Shown: in pieces, positions 36,375 to 48,958 of the stretch
Position numbering within the stretch: the stretch's first letter is position 1
How the letters are laid out: each line of letters starts with the position of its first letter
Assembly: GCA_963514095.1 (NCBI GenBank)
Contig: OY741264.1
Location: 17,606,827-17,670,826, forward strand
DNA length: 64,000 nt
Reading direction: 5' to 3'
Source: Eutrigla gurnardus
Taxonomy: Eukaryota; Chordata; Actinopteri; Perciformes; Triglidae
Program-made: the position numbers and the translations under genes
The notes under the pieces: model-generated
The model's input: only the letters and a program-made list of their open reading frames with translations
Told to the model about the DNA's origin: nothing
Databases searched by the model: none

Positions 36375-36393
36375 TTTCAGTTGGCCCCTGAGG

Positions 36394-36797
36394 TAACCAA
36401 CTGTTGCTGATCATTGATTTTTATTATTTGTAAGAAAAACGAGATGTTAATTATCTAGTGAGAGGGTGCTTTTTGTTCACAGTGGGAAAATCCATGCGTC
36501 GTCTTTGATGAGCATGAGAGTTGCTCCAATTAATTATTTCCAAAAGTCTGTCAACATCCCCCAGACAAGTCGTCCAAACATATTGAATCCAATTAACCTT
36601 TTGTATGGAAGGAAATGCAGAGAGCAAAACTGATATTGACTGTCATGATGTCATAAAAAGTGCATGAGTTTCGAGTTAATAAAAAGCAAAGCTCCCTGTT
36701 GCTCGATTGCATTGTGAAGTTAAATACTAGATACTTAGATACTGGCTGCCTCCTCTACCTGCCTCCTCTACTACAGATTTGCCTCTTTGTGATAGTT
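36394..36797. other. Unassigned sequence
   Basis: No feature recognised. Confidence 0.4.
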
Positions 36798-37010
36798 AAA
36801 GGGATACTTTAACCTTTTTGGAGATATGTCTATTCACATTCTTGCTTATATTTAGATTTATACCATTCTGTGGGCTAAATATGAAGATAGCACCAGCAGG
36901 CAGTAAGCTTAGCTTTTAAAGGTGGGACGCAGGGTAAAACAGCTAGCCTAGCTCTGTGGAAAGTTAAAACTGGAAGTCTTTCTTGTGACTATGACAGTGT
37001 CTCTGCAGTT
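36798..37010 (+). repeat. Interspersed repeat fragment (GCTAAATATGAAG type)
   Basis: The text GGGCTAAATATGAAGATAGC, AGTAAGCTTAGC and AAACAGCTAGCCTAGCTCTG is a decayed copy of a very common teleost repeat. The same repeat occurs at 37925-38140 and, inverted, at 38640-38785. Confidence 0.5.
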
Positions 37011-37924
37011 TGAAAACCACTGATCTCACAGGACGTGACATTTTCTAGACATCAACCAATAGAAGTCTTTGCTTCCCTGCTGATAGTGAATAATATATTT
37101 TCCTGTAATGTTCTGTTTTTTTTACAGTAATGTACTTTGGCAGACAAACAATAAGAAGCGGGGTGGTGAAAAAATTACATCAGAGGGTGAAACCACAACA
37201 GTCGTAAAAATAGCATGACAGAATTCAGGCTGCTCTCGTAGATTAATCATAGCTTTACCTACAAAAAGCAATGCACTATATTTTGTATATGACCCTTGTA
37301 ATCAATTTGTATCCAAGCTACGTAATCCAGTAGTGCCAGGACAGTTGATGTTCATGTGTGTAAAAACAGAAGTCAATGTTTCCTTATGTGTCACATAATA
37401 TTCACACTTACTTAACACCACAACAGTATTAACTCTAAATTCTTCTACATTGTTTTCCTAAACCTGACCATGTTTTTCTATTCTGAAAAAGACCCTCTGA
37501 TGACACAAATATCGCCATTTTGCGTTATCAGAGGCTGCTTTGGTTAGAGGGGGTGAGACTACAGCACTAGCTCCTCATGTTTTCAACCCACCTAAAGGGG
37601 ATGGGACCCACTGAGACTACAGACCTATTACAGACCAGTGGTGGGACCTTACTTCAGACTCGGGGTGTGAGCGGAACTGCAGCGGTCCTTTTAGAATAAA
37701 AATGCCACTCTTCGCTGCAAAATTCAACTCGCCCCCGGAAAGCTTGTTGCCGGACCGCTGGCTGGACCACTCTCCACCAGACCGGTAGGCAATTCGACTA
37801 TATATATATATGAGATAGATTCAGATTCATGTTTCTGCCGGTGATTCTATTTCTGCTTCAAATACAACAACAGTGAGCCTCCACAGGTTTGAGGCTGCAG
37901 CTCAAGTGTAAATCTTGACGGACT
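37011..37924. other. Unassigned sequence
   Basis: No gene. The region ends with a short (TA)n run at 37799-37810. Confidence 0.4.
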
Positions 37925-38785
37925 TATTCTATATTATGAGAAATGTGCTTATTTGCTGAGAATTAGCTCACAAGACCAATACCACTCTCATGTTTTTCCT
38001 TTAAATATGCAGCTATACAGGCAGGAAACCACTGACCTTGAGTATAAAGACTGGGAGCATGGGGACATAGCTAGCTCTGTTCAAAGATTACAAAATCTGC
38101 ATTCCAGCACCTTGAAAGGCCTCTAAATAAAACATCAAATCTTGATTGTGTAATATAGGAGGTTTGTCATCATTGTGCAGTTGCCATGCAACCAGTGGGG
38201 ACTACAGGATGTCCTGTAATACTAGTTCTGTACCTTACTCCCAGTTCAAATCAAACCTGCGAGATAAGAGATTCGGAGGAGGATGTCTATGTCCACTTAA
38301 TGGCTCTCAAAATGGCAACATTTTGAGCCGGTGGCTTATGCAAATGGTGCTCACAGCAAATTAGTTACAAATTATGCAAAATGGGCTAACGGCGCACCTG
38401 AAGTGAAACCGGACCATATGAGAGGAGTGCTGAGTGGCTATGAGCTAGCCAGTGAGGCATGCTAACATGTACTAAAAGAATGCGGCCAGCTTTGTTAAAA
38501 GAGCGAGAAGGAGCTCGGAAAAACAACACACAGAAGGAGAGCAACATTATTCTCTGTCCAAGGAGACATCACTCCACTTTATCTTTACATGGCAAATAGT
38601 TGTTTGCTGCTATATTAATGCTCTGAATGACATTTATTACTCTACACATTAAATACTGTCATCAACACATTAAGCTAAGCTCCTCCTTTAGCCTTACGTG
38701 TAGCAAGCAGACATGAGAGTGGTTTCGAGCTTTTCATCTAACTCCTGGCATGAAGACAAATTCACTTATTTCCCAAAAAGTCTCA
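37925..38785. mobile_element. Inverted-repeat element of the GCTAAATATGAAG family
   Basis: The left part (GCTTATTTGCTGAGAATTAG, then ACCACTCTCATG, near 37950-37995) is present in reverse complement at 38700-38785 (CATGAGAGTGGT, then TCACTTATTTCCC). The left part also carries the AGACTGGGAGCATGG phrase of the family. Borders are approximate and no target duplication was found. Confidence 0.45.
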
Positions 38786-39144
38786 ACTATTTCTTAAACA
38801 ATCAGTATGATCTATTGAAGTGAACCAGTGAGCGAGGCTATAATGGCAGACGGTGCACACTGTGAATGTTTGTTCATGCATGAATGTTTAAGAAGGCCCG
38901 ATAGGAGCTTCCATCTCTCAGAGAGAACACGATTGACGTATTGGGATCTCTCCTTCCAACAATACCTGAGGCCATACTGGCAAGTAACAGCACACCTGGT
39001 ACCCTGACTGCCTGGAGGCATACACCAGGCAGGAGGAGGCGACGCGTAGGTGCTGTGTCTGGGTTTCAGAACAATCCCAGCACTACAACAGGTCTGGCAT
39101 CCAAAAACAATGAGCACAGCTTTTACTTCCTCTACAACAACAAC
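38786..39144. other. Unassigned sequence
   Basis: Minus-strand frame 38812-39117 and plus-strand frame 38941-39306 overlap here; both run into or up to the next element and show no motif. Confidence 0.4.
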
Positions 39145-39152
39145 GTCCTGCT

Positions 39153-39987
39153 CAGGGCTGGACTGGGACCAAAAATCAGCCCGGGCATTTTTTTAGCCGA
39201 GACCGGCCCACCAGGTATCGATGGAAAGACAATGAAGCCTATGAATGAAAACAATTTTTTTTGTGACAATGCTTGTACACTGTCGGGCATCGCCCCTCAG
39301 CTGTAATTGGTCCAGCCCAGAATCAATCATGACTAAGTGTATAACAGTAGCGTTAATGGTTTTTGTTTGCAGCGTCTTGCTTTTGTCTTGTAATTTGCAG
39401 ACGGTCCCTGCGCACTCGCCCGGCTGTCACTGCGCATATAGATCAATGTTCTCCGTTCAGCTCAGAGGACAGCTGATTTTTGTAAAAAATCTGTGTTTTG
39501 GTCCTTGTAGCTTGTAGTCTTTGATATTACGGTGGGAAAGAGGCATCATTTGTGTTTGAAAACGTTTCACTTCAGATGTATTGATCCCGAATCTGTGAAT
39601 ATATTTTCAACTTTACCGACTCTTTATTTCACCTTATGGCAGGTTATTAGTTAGTCACTGGGTCCGCACGGCCCGGATTTGCTCTTGCGGGCCGGATTTG
39701 GCCCGCGGGCCGCTAATTGGGGATGGCTGCTTTATACTATTAGTTTATTATGACTATTATTATTATTAATATAAGTGGGTGACTATTCCTCAGCCTTCCT
39801 TGGTGTTTTGGTTTTGACATACGCGCACGCACTGTCAAACTCGCGCAGCTAAGGGGGGTCGGCGGGGGGGACGCCTTGCCATGGCGACGGGGGAAAACAG
39901 AACGTTGATGAACCAAACCAGCCGCGAGGATTTCCCCTCATGCATGGGCCGAGGGCCGTCAACATGACATCGTGGGCCGCCGGTCAG

Positions 39988-40019
<32 letters not shown>

Positions 40020-40104
40020 AAAAAACGGGGGAGGCCATCGGCCCTCGAGGGAACTCGGCCCACCGGGAAAATGCCCGGTATGCCAGATTGCCAGTCCAGC
40101 CCTG
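39153..40104. mobile_element. hAT-type element, CAGGGCTGGACTGG ends
   Basis: The ends are CAGGGCTGGACTGGGACC and its inverse (ATTGCCAGTCCAGCCCTG). Perfect 8-bp duplications GTCCTGCT flank it (39145-39152 and 40105-40112). It is 952 bp, non-coding, of the same family as 25774-27382, but with a different inside. A 20-nt T run lies near 39989. Confidence 0.88.
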
Positions 40105-40394
40105 GTCCTGCTCAATACAAACAAAACCTAGGCGCTCCTCACTGATTTCAGATGCAGGGGCCCACCCACATCTCACAGGTGGATCTTTAACCATCACAGA
40201 CTTATTTAAATGGATTGGCATACATTCAGGCTATGCACATAATAGTAAATGGACCTGCATACGCATTCAATTGAAAATGAACTTTCACCACTTCACCATA
40301 AGCCCAGCTGGGACTGATGTTAGTCATCACACAACTTCGAAGTGGATTTTACACAGCCATCATTGAAAGTAGCAATACAAAGTCCTCGCCATAT

Positions 40395-40556
40395 GACAGG
40401 CTGGCATGGCAGTGTGGACACTCGCAGATAACTGCAGCGCATTGTCCAAAGATCCTCCAAAATCATAGGCTGTCCACCCACCTCAGTTGACTCACTGTGC
40501 AAAAAACACCAATTCAAAAGGGCAGATACAATTATAAGTGACCCAAAGCATCTGTT
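40395..40556 (+). pseudogene. LINE fragment: tail of a reverse-transcriptase polyprotein
   Basis: In the frame from about 40411, LQRIVQRSSKIIGCPPTSVD and CKKHQFKRADTIISDPKHLF match the C-terminal tail of fish non-LTR polyproteins, the region just after the RT domain. An in-frame stop lies just before it. It ends abruptly near 40556, where another LINE tail starts. Confidence 0.6.
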
Positions 40557-41685
40557 TAAGTTGGGGCAATAATTACAAAACTCATTTTCACTATTTATTT
40601 TACAGAAAAGAGCAATCCGAATCATTTCCAATGCTGGATAGGGATCATACAAATGCATTATTCTTATAATTAGAAGTATTAAAATTGGCCGACCTGGTTA
40701 AATTTCAAACAGCACAATTAATGTTTAAAGCAAAAAATAATCAACTACCGATAAATATTCAAAAACTGTTTACTTGAAAAGAAGGGAGTTATGGTTTAGG
40801 GGACTATTTCATTTAAAAACTATAAAAGTTGCGTACAACCAAAAAGTTTTTTTGTGTTTCTGTCTGTGGTGTAAAATTATGCACAAAGTGAAAGAAATCA
40901 AGCAATGTCCAAACTTGTTACAGTTCAAAAAGAAATGGATTCTTTATAAGAAATAAGAAAAGTAATGTATTTTCTCTATATTATTATTATGATTATATTG
41001 TTTTTTTGTTTTGTACATGTTGTTTATTTGCCTTGATTTCCCTACTTGTGCTTCATTGTTGTCCTGGTTGGCAACAAATGTTTTTTTCATGTTTGTTTTG
41101 ACTGTTATATAAAAATGGAAAATAAAAATTTGATCACAAAAAAAGAAATAAGAAAAGTATTCTCACAGGGTACAGGGTTGAAGCTGTCTAATTATCATTG
41201 TTTGTTTATTTTGGTTTACTTATTTTGATTGTTATTTATTATTTCATGTTTGTTTGTTATTTATTCTTTCGTGTTTGTTTGTATTTTATTTATTTATAGT
41301 TAGGATACTAAAATATCTCAATAGGTTTATATATTTTTTGGTCAAATTAAATGATTATTGCTAGAAACTATATTGTATATCTATATTAGGAATATATGAG
41401 AAAACAATTAAGTTGTAAGATACTTGTTGCATAAAGTTTAAAATAATAATAATAACAATAATAATAAAATATACATACGACTGAGGATTAAATAATGGAG
41501 AAGGGGTGGGATTAAATGAGTGTATGCTTCTTCCCACTCCTTTTCGGACATGTCAAAAAAATAAATAGGCATAGAGAAATTTTCATATATCTTGATGCCT
41601 TCTAGTTGTGTAATATTTTGTTTTCTGTATGAAACTTTTTGTATTAATTTTGAAATAAAAACCCTCTACCTCTAAGCCTCCACCC
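40556..41685 (+). mobile_element. LINE 3' end (5'-truncated)
   Basis: ILQKRAIRIISNAGYRDHTN opens the region in the plus-strand frame, and ELWFRGLFHLKTIKVAYNQK appears after a break; these are from the last part of a LINE polyprotein common in fish. A long AT-rich 3' untranslated part follows, with the phrase GGGGTGGGATTAAATGAGTG and CTTCTTCCCACTCCTTTTCG, then an A-rich end with AATAAA (about 41653). Multiple stops interrupt the coding part. The exact clade is uncertain. Confidence 0.6.
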
Positions 41686-41929
41686 CCTGGGAGGCACCAC
41701 CGTCCACCAAAACAAACAGGTACAAGAGCAGGTTTATTTGCTGCAATAAGGACTCCAAAGTCTGCCTTTTAATGTCTTATCCTTGCTCCTTGTATTGTGA
41801 TTGCTGGTGTAATGGACTAGTTGATACATTCTTGGTCCACACCCACCCCTCCACGTTCAACACGTATGAGAACCATGGATTAATGACACAGTTTAACCAT
41901 CATAGTGTGAAATAAAGTTTTACTGATAT
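41686..41929. other. Unassigned sequence
   Basis: Nothing recognised. Confidence 0.4.
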
Positions 41930-42795
41930 TCAGTAGAAAAAAGCTAAAAGCGGGGAATCAGGCATTAATGTTTCGTCATCCCGCACCACTGGAAACAACA
42001 TATCTGTGTTGAAATCTGCAGGACAGCAATAAGTTAGCCCTTTAGTTATGTTATGATGTGTTCATGGTATTTAGAGTAAACAGGGCAACCAGACCTCCTC
42101 CTGTATTCTGTTGCTTTCCCAGGCTAACCATTACTGCTATTCAACCCAAAGCTGCAGTCTGTTGATAATAATGCAGAAACCGCAGTACGGTAACCCAATG
42201 CTGAGCTGAAGTGCAATGTTTACGTGGATGTATCGCTTTCGCTCGCCTATGTGGCTCAGGTGAAGTTACTGGGTCCCGTATGGTTGGGGCAGATCCTTTT
42301 ACGAGGGTCAGTGTCGAGGCAAAGCCAGCTTTGTACTGCCCCTCGTTACTGAAGCAGTCCGATGTGAAGTAGTTAGCAAACACATACAAGCTAACATGGA
42401 CCGTAGCCGGCACATTGTCATTAAAAATGAAACACAACCACTGTCTCTTCTGTTCTTCGGTAGCTGGGACAGAATATAAGCATTTATGTTGATTTGTACA
42501 ACCAACAACAATTGTGAAACACCGCTATCTCACCGCAGGACACACCGAACTTCACCTCGGTGATGAACTCCCCCAGTCGCATATCTCCTATCATCGTGCA
42601 GAGGAGTTTGGCCTATGCAAATGACTGAATCTGAACAGCCCGTAGGAGCGCCGCTTTACCAGTGGGTGGGCTGCAGAGACTATGCAGGAGTCGCTTGTTT
42701 TCCTCAACTTGGGCGTTGACAGGCTCAGGGAGGACCAGTTTATAGATGTAGAGACCAGAGAAAATGCGTTTTTCATAATATGGGACCTTTAAGGA
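41930..42795 (-). repeat. Common teleost interspersed repeat
   Basis: On the minus strand it starts AAAGGTCCCATATTATGAAA (42795 inward) and contains CTGGTCTCTACATCTATAAA and CCACTGGTAAAGCGGCGCTCC, a wording found all over fish genomes. The three minus-strand open frames in it (42141-42437, 42308-42511, 42591-42776) are part of the repeat. The class is unknown and borders are approximate. Confidence 0.5.
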
Positions 42796-44079
42796 AATGT
42801 GGGAGTGTGTGTGTGTTTGTTTGAGGTCAGCAGATCCGGCTTTGGGACAGTAGGTTTATCTTTTTCTTTGAAATGCTTTAACACACTTTGTTTTTGACAA
42901 TCCTAAGTATGAGTAGCCTCTCCCTCCTTTTCCTCCCCATTCTCCTCATCCTTCAGATTCCCACCTCAGCCAAGGTTATCTCTTCCATCGATTCTTATCA
43001 TCAGCTTTTCAATTGATCTATTACCCCTGCACCCACCTACTTAATGCTGGCTTGATTAATTATTGTCCCCCACAGGGTTGGGATTGGAGAGGCTGCCAGA
43101 GAAAATTTTCCAGATTAAGATGAATTTTCATTGTCTTTGTTCCCCAGAATGTCAGGACACACCAACGTGTGTTGAAATGAGCTGAATTTAGACACCAGAT
43201 GTGCACTGGGCTGTATACCCAACACACTGTACTGCATGCCACTACAGCAATTGTTTGTATATATTTTTAAAACATTTCCTCAGACTTTAATTGTCAAGAG
43301 CATGCAGTATTATTTCGACGCATCAGATAATTAGTAAAATGGAAATTGAATTCCCAAATCCAATTTACAGTTTGATGACAAGCTTCAATCTGATATGTTC
43401 TATTCCCACAATGCATGGAGCTAACAGGAAGTGAGGGTGGAGACAGGAGGAGAGAAAAGTAGAGGGAGGTTTAACTCCACTGTGCATATTAGTTTGATCC
43501 CATTTCGGGGCCCTTCGGCATTTAAACCCTCCCTTTTTTATTGAGCTTTGAGAATAAATGGCTACTATGAACATAGTCAGGGCGTTTGTCATTTGAGGGT
43601 TCTAGTCTCTGGATTTTATGCCTATTTGTTCCGGCAGGAAATTGCCTTGTGGATATGAGCAGATCAACATATTAACAGGTCATTAATGCTACCGAAAATC
43701 TCTCCGGGTGCCAACAGCTTGCAAAAGACACTGCTTTGCCTTAAGCAACAGTTACTGTATATTTGCAGTGGCAGGTAATTCACACACAATGTACGTATCA
43801 TTTCAGGAGATGGTACTGAGCTCGATTATGGATTCAGAAATTCAAATTTTTTGTTTGTTATGGCCGTGGTTGTGACAAATCCATTGTATGTTTCTGCTGG
43901 TATAACAGCATTTAAAAACAGGTATGTGATTTTTTGTAATTGATGCATCTGTTTAGTTTATGTTGTCTTTTTATTGCAGTGCTGGATTTGATTACTTTAT
44001 TTGAGTATGTACTCCATTTGGTGCTACTAATACTCCACTACTTTCAGAGTAGTTTTTCTCCATGTTTTGGTCCAGTATA
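42796..44079. other. Unassigned sequence
   Basis: No gene recognised; short minus frames 43060-43242 and 43365-43592 lack motifs. Confidence 0.4.
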
Positions 44080-44083
44080 TTAA

Positions 44084-44595
44084 AGCTGCAGTCCGCAAGT
44101 CTGGCAGATTGAGTTGACTCAGTCAAATTTTGAATGTTTACAACACTCACGCCCCTCCCCCTCTACCACCGAGCTCCTCCGCTCCCTCCCATTAAGCGCT
44201 CGTCAGTGCGTGTGAACCAGATTCCTGTGAACGCGCCCGTGTCTTCTCTCATCGATAAACGGCATGGAGTACACGCTACACAGAGGTAGGCTGGCTAACT
44301 TACTCATAGATAGCCACTGCTAACGTCATTTAGCGTATGCCTAGCTTGAGGCGTGTGCCTGTGATATTGTAACATGCGTGAGGGGTGAGGTGGGATCTGT
44401 GGCGTGTGCACAAACTGTGATCTGCGCTGAGTGGACAGGATGATACGGGCGTGGTGGATTTTTGCTAAACAAACAACAAGCTCTAGGTGCACATAAAGGC
44501 AAATTTTTTCTAAAACCAGATGATTTATGTTGTTCTATCAGAGCATAGTGTCGGTTTCACTGACTATGATCAAACAAATGTTGCTGACTGCGACT
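44084..44595. mobile_element. Small inverted-repeat element with TTAA target
   Basis: AGCTGCAGTCCGCAAGTCTG on the left and TTGCTGACTGCGACT on the right are inverted repeats (11-12 of 15 bases match). TTAA lies directly outside both (44080-44083 and 44596-44599), as in piggyBac or Kolobok insertions. It is 512 bp and non-coding. The ends are unlike those of the fold-back element at 32524-34861, so it is a separate family. Confidence 0.7.
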
Positions 44596-44599
44596 TTAA

Positions 44600-44862
44600 G
44601 TATTGTTTTGCATATCACACTTTTACTTACAAAGCATTTGATCTTAATCTTGTAAAATATTTGTTATAAATCACAACAGTGGTTCTAAGAAGTGACAACA
44701 ATATGCTGTCTATGGTAATATAATTCATGCTGCTATGTTGATAGTGAGATTTAAATTTCATGATTTTTCCGAAACAATACATTATAATATTGCCATTTTT
44801 ACTTACTATGAGGAACTGTTACTCTGTGTTTTTATTTTAGTAAACATTGTGGAGAAAAGTGT
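44600..44862. other. Unassigned AT-rich sequence
   Basis: Nothing recognised. Confidence 0.4.
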
Positions 44863-46131
44863 TTAGGAGAACCTGATTCCCTTTAGAAAACCTCTCATTT
44901 TACTGCAGCAGGGTCTACCCGTGGAGTCCTGGTTCGGATTCTCCCGTGTGCCATGACTCCCTTCCCTCCAGCAGGCCAAGCAGCCTGGGCCTCCTGCAGC
45001 GTGGTGGCAGTGTCGCCTCCCAGTGGAGACTGGCGGAGCAGTGAGGCGAAGCGCTGGAGAAGGAGCTTCTGCTGCTGCTCTGGGTCTTTCCACGCTGGGT
45101 GGTCCCTGCTGGAGTCTGGGCTGAAGGAGTGTCAAGTGAATCTGCATGATTTCTTCGGATTTCCCTGCTACTTGAACATAAATGTTGTTCTCCTTTCCTT
45201 CTGGCCAGCAAATTTTAGAATGACTCTCTGATTGAAGTCTGTCATCTCGCATACAAGTCTCTTTTCCATGGACAGCATGACCAATGCATTCAGCCTCTCC
45301 TGGGTCATGGTGTTTCTGATAAAAGTTTTTACTCTTTTCAAGGTCAAGAAGCACCTCTCAGCTTCCGCTGTGGTCATGGGTGTGGTGATGATGATCCTTA
45401 AAAGAGTGATAGACCTCTTCTAGATTGTTCTCCATGAACAGATGGGATAGGTCCACAGCCCCAAAGCTGCCTCTGAACTCTTCCTTGCTGTAGATGAGAC
45501 CAAGGTCTGTATTCAGCTTGCTTCCATTCAGCATTGGGTATGCCTGCTAGGTGCTGCGCAGTGCATCTTCAGGAAATGACCTGTGATGTTCCTCAGACCT
45601 GTCCCCCTGCACCAAGGTGACACAGACAAGGTGGTCTGCGAAGGAGAAGCGCTCCCTGGTGTGTCCCAGAATGGTATTGCAGACCTACAGAGAGAAAAGT
45701 ACAAAAATATGTAGAGAAAAAATAAATATGGAATTTTTCAAGTAATTTTACTGCCACTGTCACCTTCTGTTCGTGCTGCATGATTTTGGAAAAAAATATC
45801 TTATCACTATTATTTTGACTAATACTGAAACTGTGATATAATTTGAAATATTAGAAGGACTAATATTTTTTGCATACTTTTCATAAAAAAAGTAAACTAA
45901 AAGAAATGTGTGGTGATTTGTACCAATGCCTAAAATAGCTGGAACATCTCTGCAACATGACAATGATATATTTAGAAATGTATTTCAGAACACATTTCTC
46001 TTTTAACAGATATTACAACCTCTGATAAAACATGGGCTATGACAGATTTCTATAACAATCTCACCTCTTCTGCAATCTTTTGATGATCCTCTTTACTCAC
46101 CCATGGAATGGAGAGAATCTCTGTGAAAGGA

Positions 46132-46169
46132 TGTTACGACCGCGGCCGTGCCCCGCCCCTTTCGTGTGG

Positions 46170-46217
<48 letters not shown>

Positions 46218-46705
46218 GGGAACTGCCTGGAGGGAGCGAGCGGCCAATCAGCGGGGAGCATCCGCGGACGAGATGCTTAAGAAGCTTGCCACCTTGAGGG
46301 AGAGACGTGTGTTGGGGCCTCTACGATAGAATGTTATGTTAATCGCGGTACTTGTAATCTGGGCCAGGATTCTGTCAATTGTAGCTAGTCGTATTTCAGA
46401 AAAACCTAGATTGTTCCTATTTAGAGTTAGATTAGGGTTGATGTTGGGGTGTATTTTGGGTTTGGTTAGTTAGTGGAGCCAGGCAGGTTTTATTTTGATT
46501 TTGGGTTCTCCAGGCAGTTAGTCCTAATACTCTAGGTTAGAGTCTCTTTCGGTTTTCCTTATCTTTTTATTTAAACAGCACCTGTCGGCCCTTCTCTGTT
46601 GGATGATTCATTGTTTCTCAATTTAAATTTTTTTTGTTAATAAATACCTTTTTTGGAACCACTACAACTGGTTTTATGTTGCCTCCCTTTTCCCTACACG
46701 AGCTG
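46132..46705 (+). repeat. 5' LTR (lacks its last ~10 bases)
   Basis: It matches the 3' LTR from TGTTACG to CTACACGAGCTG, after which GATCGTAACA is missing and gag text follows. A (GT)n run lies at 46168-46213. Confidence 0.85.
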
Positions 46706-46706
46706 C

Positions 46707-48863
46707 CAAGAGAGAGAGAATGTTACTACTGTCATACACCTGGGCATCTCATTGCAAACTGTCCAACTGTCAAACCCTTAAACGAAAGGAGCGGCAGGTA
46801 AATGGTAATGTGTCACAGCCAAAAGGTGTTGGTTTATTTAAAGCTGACCCGTGAAGCCATTCAGGAGTCCCTAGGATTCAGCCCCGCCGAGCTTGTCTCT
46901 GGACACAAGCTCCGCAGCCCCCTTAAATCGTTGCAGGATAAATTCCTCTCGTCTGCATCCTCTCGTGAAGAAAACGTGCTTGATTTTGTGAGTAAATTCC
47001 GTGAGCGTTTGCACAGCGCAAAGTCGCTTGCTAAAGAGTGTATCTCGTCCTCCCAGAGTGTGATGAACCGTCGATATGACCGCTCTGCGTTCCCCCGCCA
47101 CTTCCAAGTTGGTGACAAAGTTTTGGCCTTACTGCCTATCCCTGGCTCCACGCTTTCTGCCAGGTTTACCGGTCCGTACGAAGTCCGCGAGTGTCTCAGT
47201 GACACGGATAATGTAATCACCACTCCTGAGAGGAGAAGGAAAATTTGCGTGTGTCATATCAACATAATAAAGTTATATTTTGATAACGCGTCTCATGTTA
47301 CTCCCGTTTCGCCTATGAGTCCACCAACACACGTTCGGGCTAACGCGTTGGTTGTCTCCGAGTCGTTAGATATGTCTGATGAAGAAGATAACCTATCACA
47401 TCAGAGAGCCCGGTTGCCGAACTCTGAAATGTTGAGAGCGTTACCGACCCAGTTAGGCCACTTATCCTGCGCGCAACAAAGTGACATAACTGTGTTGATT
47501 AACCGCTTTCTGTGTCTCTTTAAAGATGTTCCAACCCGAACCACCGTGCTGCGACATGACATTGATGTTAAAGGAGCCAGACCTATTCGACAGCATCATT
47601 ACCGAGTTAATCCTGTGAAACGTCAATTAATGAGAGGTGAAACGGAATATCTCCTGCAAAATGGGTTAGCTGTGCCCAGCTCCAGTTCTTGGAGTTCCCC
47701 CTGCCTGCTAGAGGCCAAATCGGACGGATCCCCGCGCTTTATTACGGATTTCCGTAAAGTAAATTCGGTAATGGTCCCTGACTCCTATCCCCTGCCCAGG
47801 ATGGAAGATTGTGTAGACACGTTGGGCTCGGCCAAATATGTCAGCAAACTAGATTTGCTCAAAGGTTACTGGCAAGTTCCGCTAACTGACCGCGCGTCCG
47901 AAATCTCAGCTTTTGTGACCCCTGACCCCTGTTTTCTGCAGTATACAGTCATGGCTTTTGGTATGTGCAACGCTCCGGCAACATTTCAACGGCTAACTAA
48001 CACTGTCCTCGCTGGCCTGCCAAACTGTAACGCATATCTGGACGACCTAATAGTGTACACCACCACATGGGAGGAGCATCTTCAGATGCTCGAGCAGGTG
48101 TTCACCCGTTTGAAGAGTGCGTTGTTGACCCTAAACTTATCGAAGTGTGACTTTGGAAAAGCCACTGTTACCTATTTGGGGAAACAGGTGGGTCAGGGCG
48201 AAGTTCGCCCCCTTGCAGCAAAGGTCTCTGCCATCAACGAGTTCCCGATCCCAAATACCAGGAAAGAATTGCTTCGATTTTTAGGCATGGCAGGGTATTA
48301 CCGCAGTTTCTGCCGTAATTTTTCAACTGTTGTCCAAACGTTAACTGCCTTAATGAGTCCGAAAGTTGAGTTCATCTGGACCCTGCATGTCAGCATGCCT
48401 TTGAAAGTGGCAAGTCGTTGCTTGGCCACGCCCCCGTCCTTGCTGCTCCCGACTTTTCCCGTGGCTTTAAACTCGAGGTGGATGCCTCTGCGGTAGGAGC
48501 CGGGGCTGTCCTCTTACAGGAGGATGATGATGGGGTGGATCACCCCGTGTGTTACTTTTCTAGGAATTTAACAAACACCAGGTTAAGTATCCCACCATAG
48601 AAAAGGAAACACTTGCTTTGTTGCTGGCACTCCAGCATTTCGAGGTTTATGTGGGTTCAAGTTCTCTGCCGGTGGACGTGTTTACGGATCACAATCCACT
48701 TGTGTTGTTAACGCGCATGTACAACCACAACCAAAGGCTCATGCGCTGGGCGCTGATCATGCAAGGTTACAACATTGTAATTCGGCACAGGAAGGGTCGG
48801 AGAATGTATTGGCTGATGCGCTGTCTAGTGTTAACAAACCTCTGCTATAGGTTTGCATTTTAA
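46707..48863 (+). pseudogene. Gag-pol of the Gmr1-like element, deleted and frameshifted
   Basis: The text opens with a CCHC zinc knuckle (CYYCHTPGHLIANC, 46721-46762), then a stop at 46799-46801. The long frame 46802-48496 begins with the integrase C-terminal region (LGFSPAELVSGH at 46877; YDRSAFPRHFQVGDKV; the GPY module RFTGPYEVRE near 47161). After a linker of about 80 residues comes the reverse transcriptase: SWSSPCLLEAKSDGSPRFIT, LDLLKGYWQVPL, and the catalytic YLDDLIVY (48035-48058). A frameshift near 48405 moves to another frame with the RNase H start LEVDASAVGAGAV, a second near 48600 to LLALQHFEVYVGSS and FTDHNPL, and a third near 48805. Protease and the integrase catalytic core are absent. 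Not functional. Confidence 0.85.
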
Positions 48864-48872
48864 GGGGAGGGG
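48862..48872 (+). other. Polypurine tract
   Basis: AAGGGGAGGGG directly precedes the 3' LTR, the position of the plus-strand primer in LTR retroelements. Confidence 0.75.
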
Positions 48873-48917
48873 TGTTACGGCCGCAGCCGTGCCCTGCCCC
48901 TTTCGTGTGGCTCGTGT

Positions 48918-48958
<41 letters not shown>

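Noticed and set aside
44863..45354. 163-codon minus frame as a separate gene
   Set aside because: It is the decayed C-terminus of the ZMYM1-like transposase read in a shifted frame.
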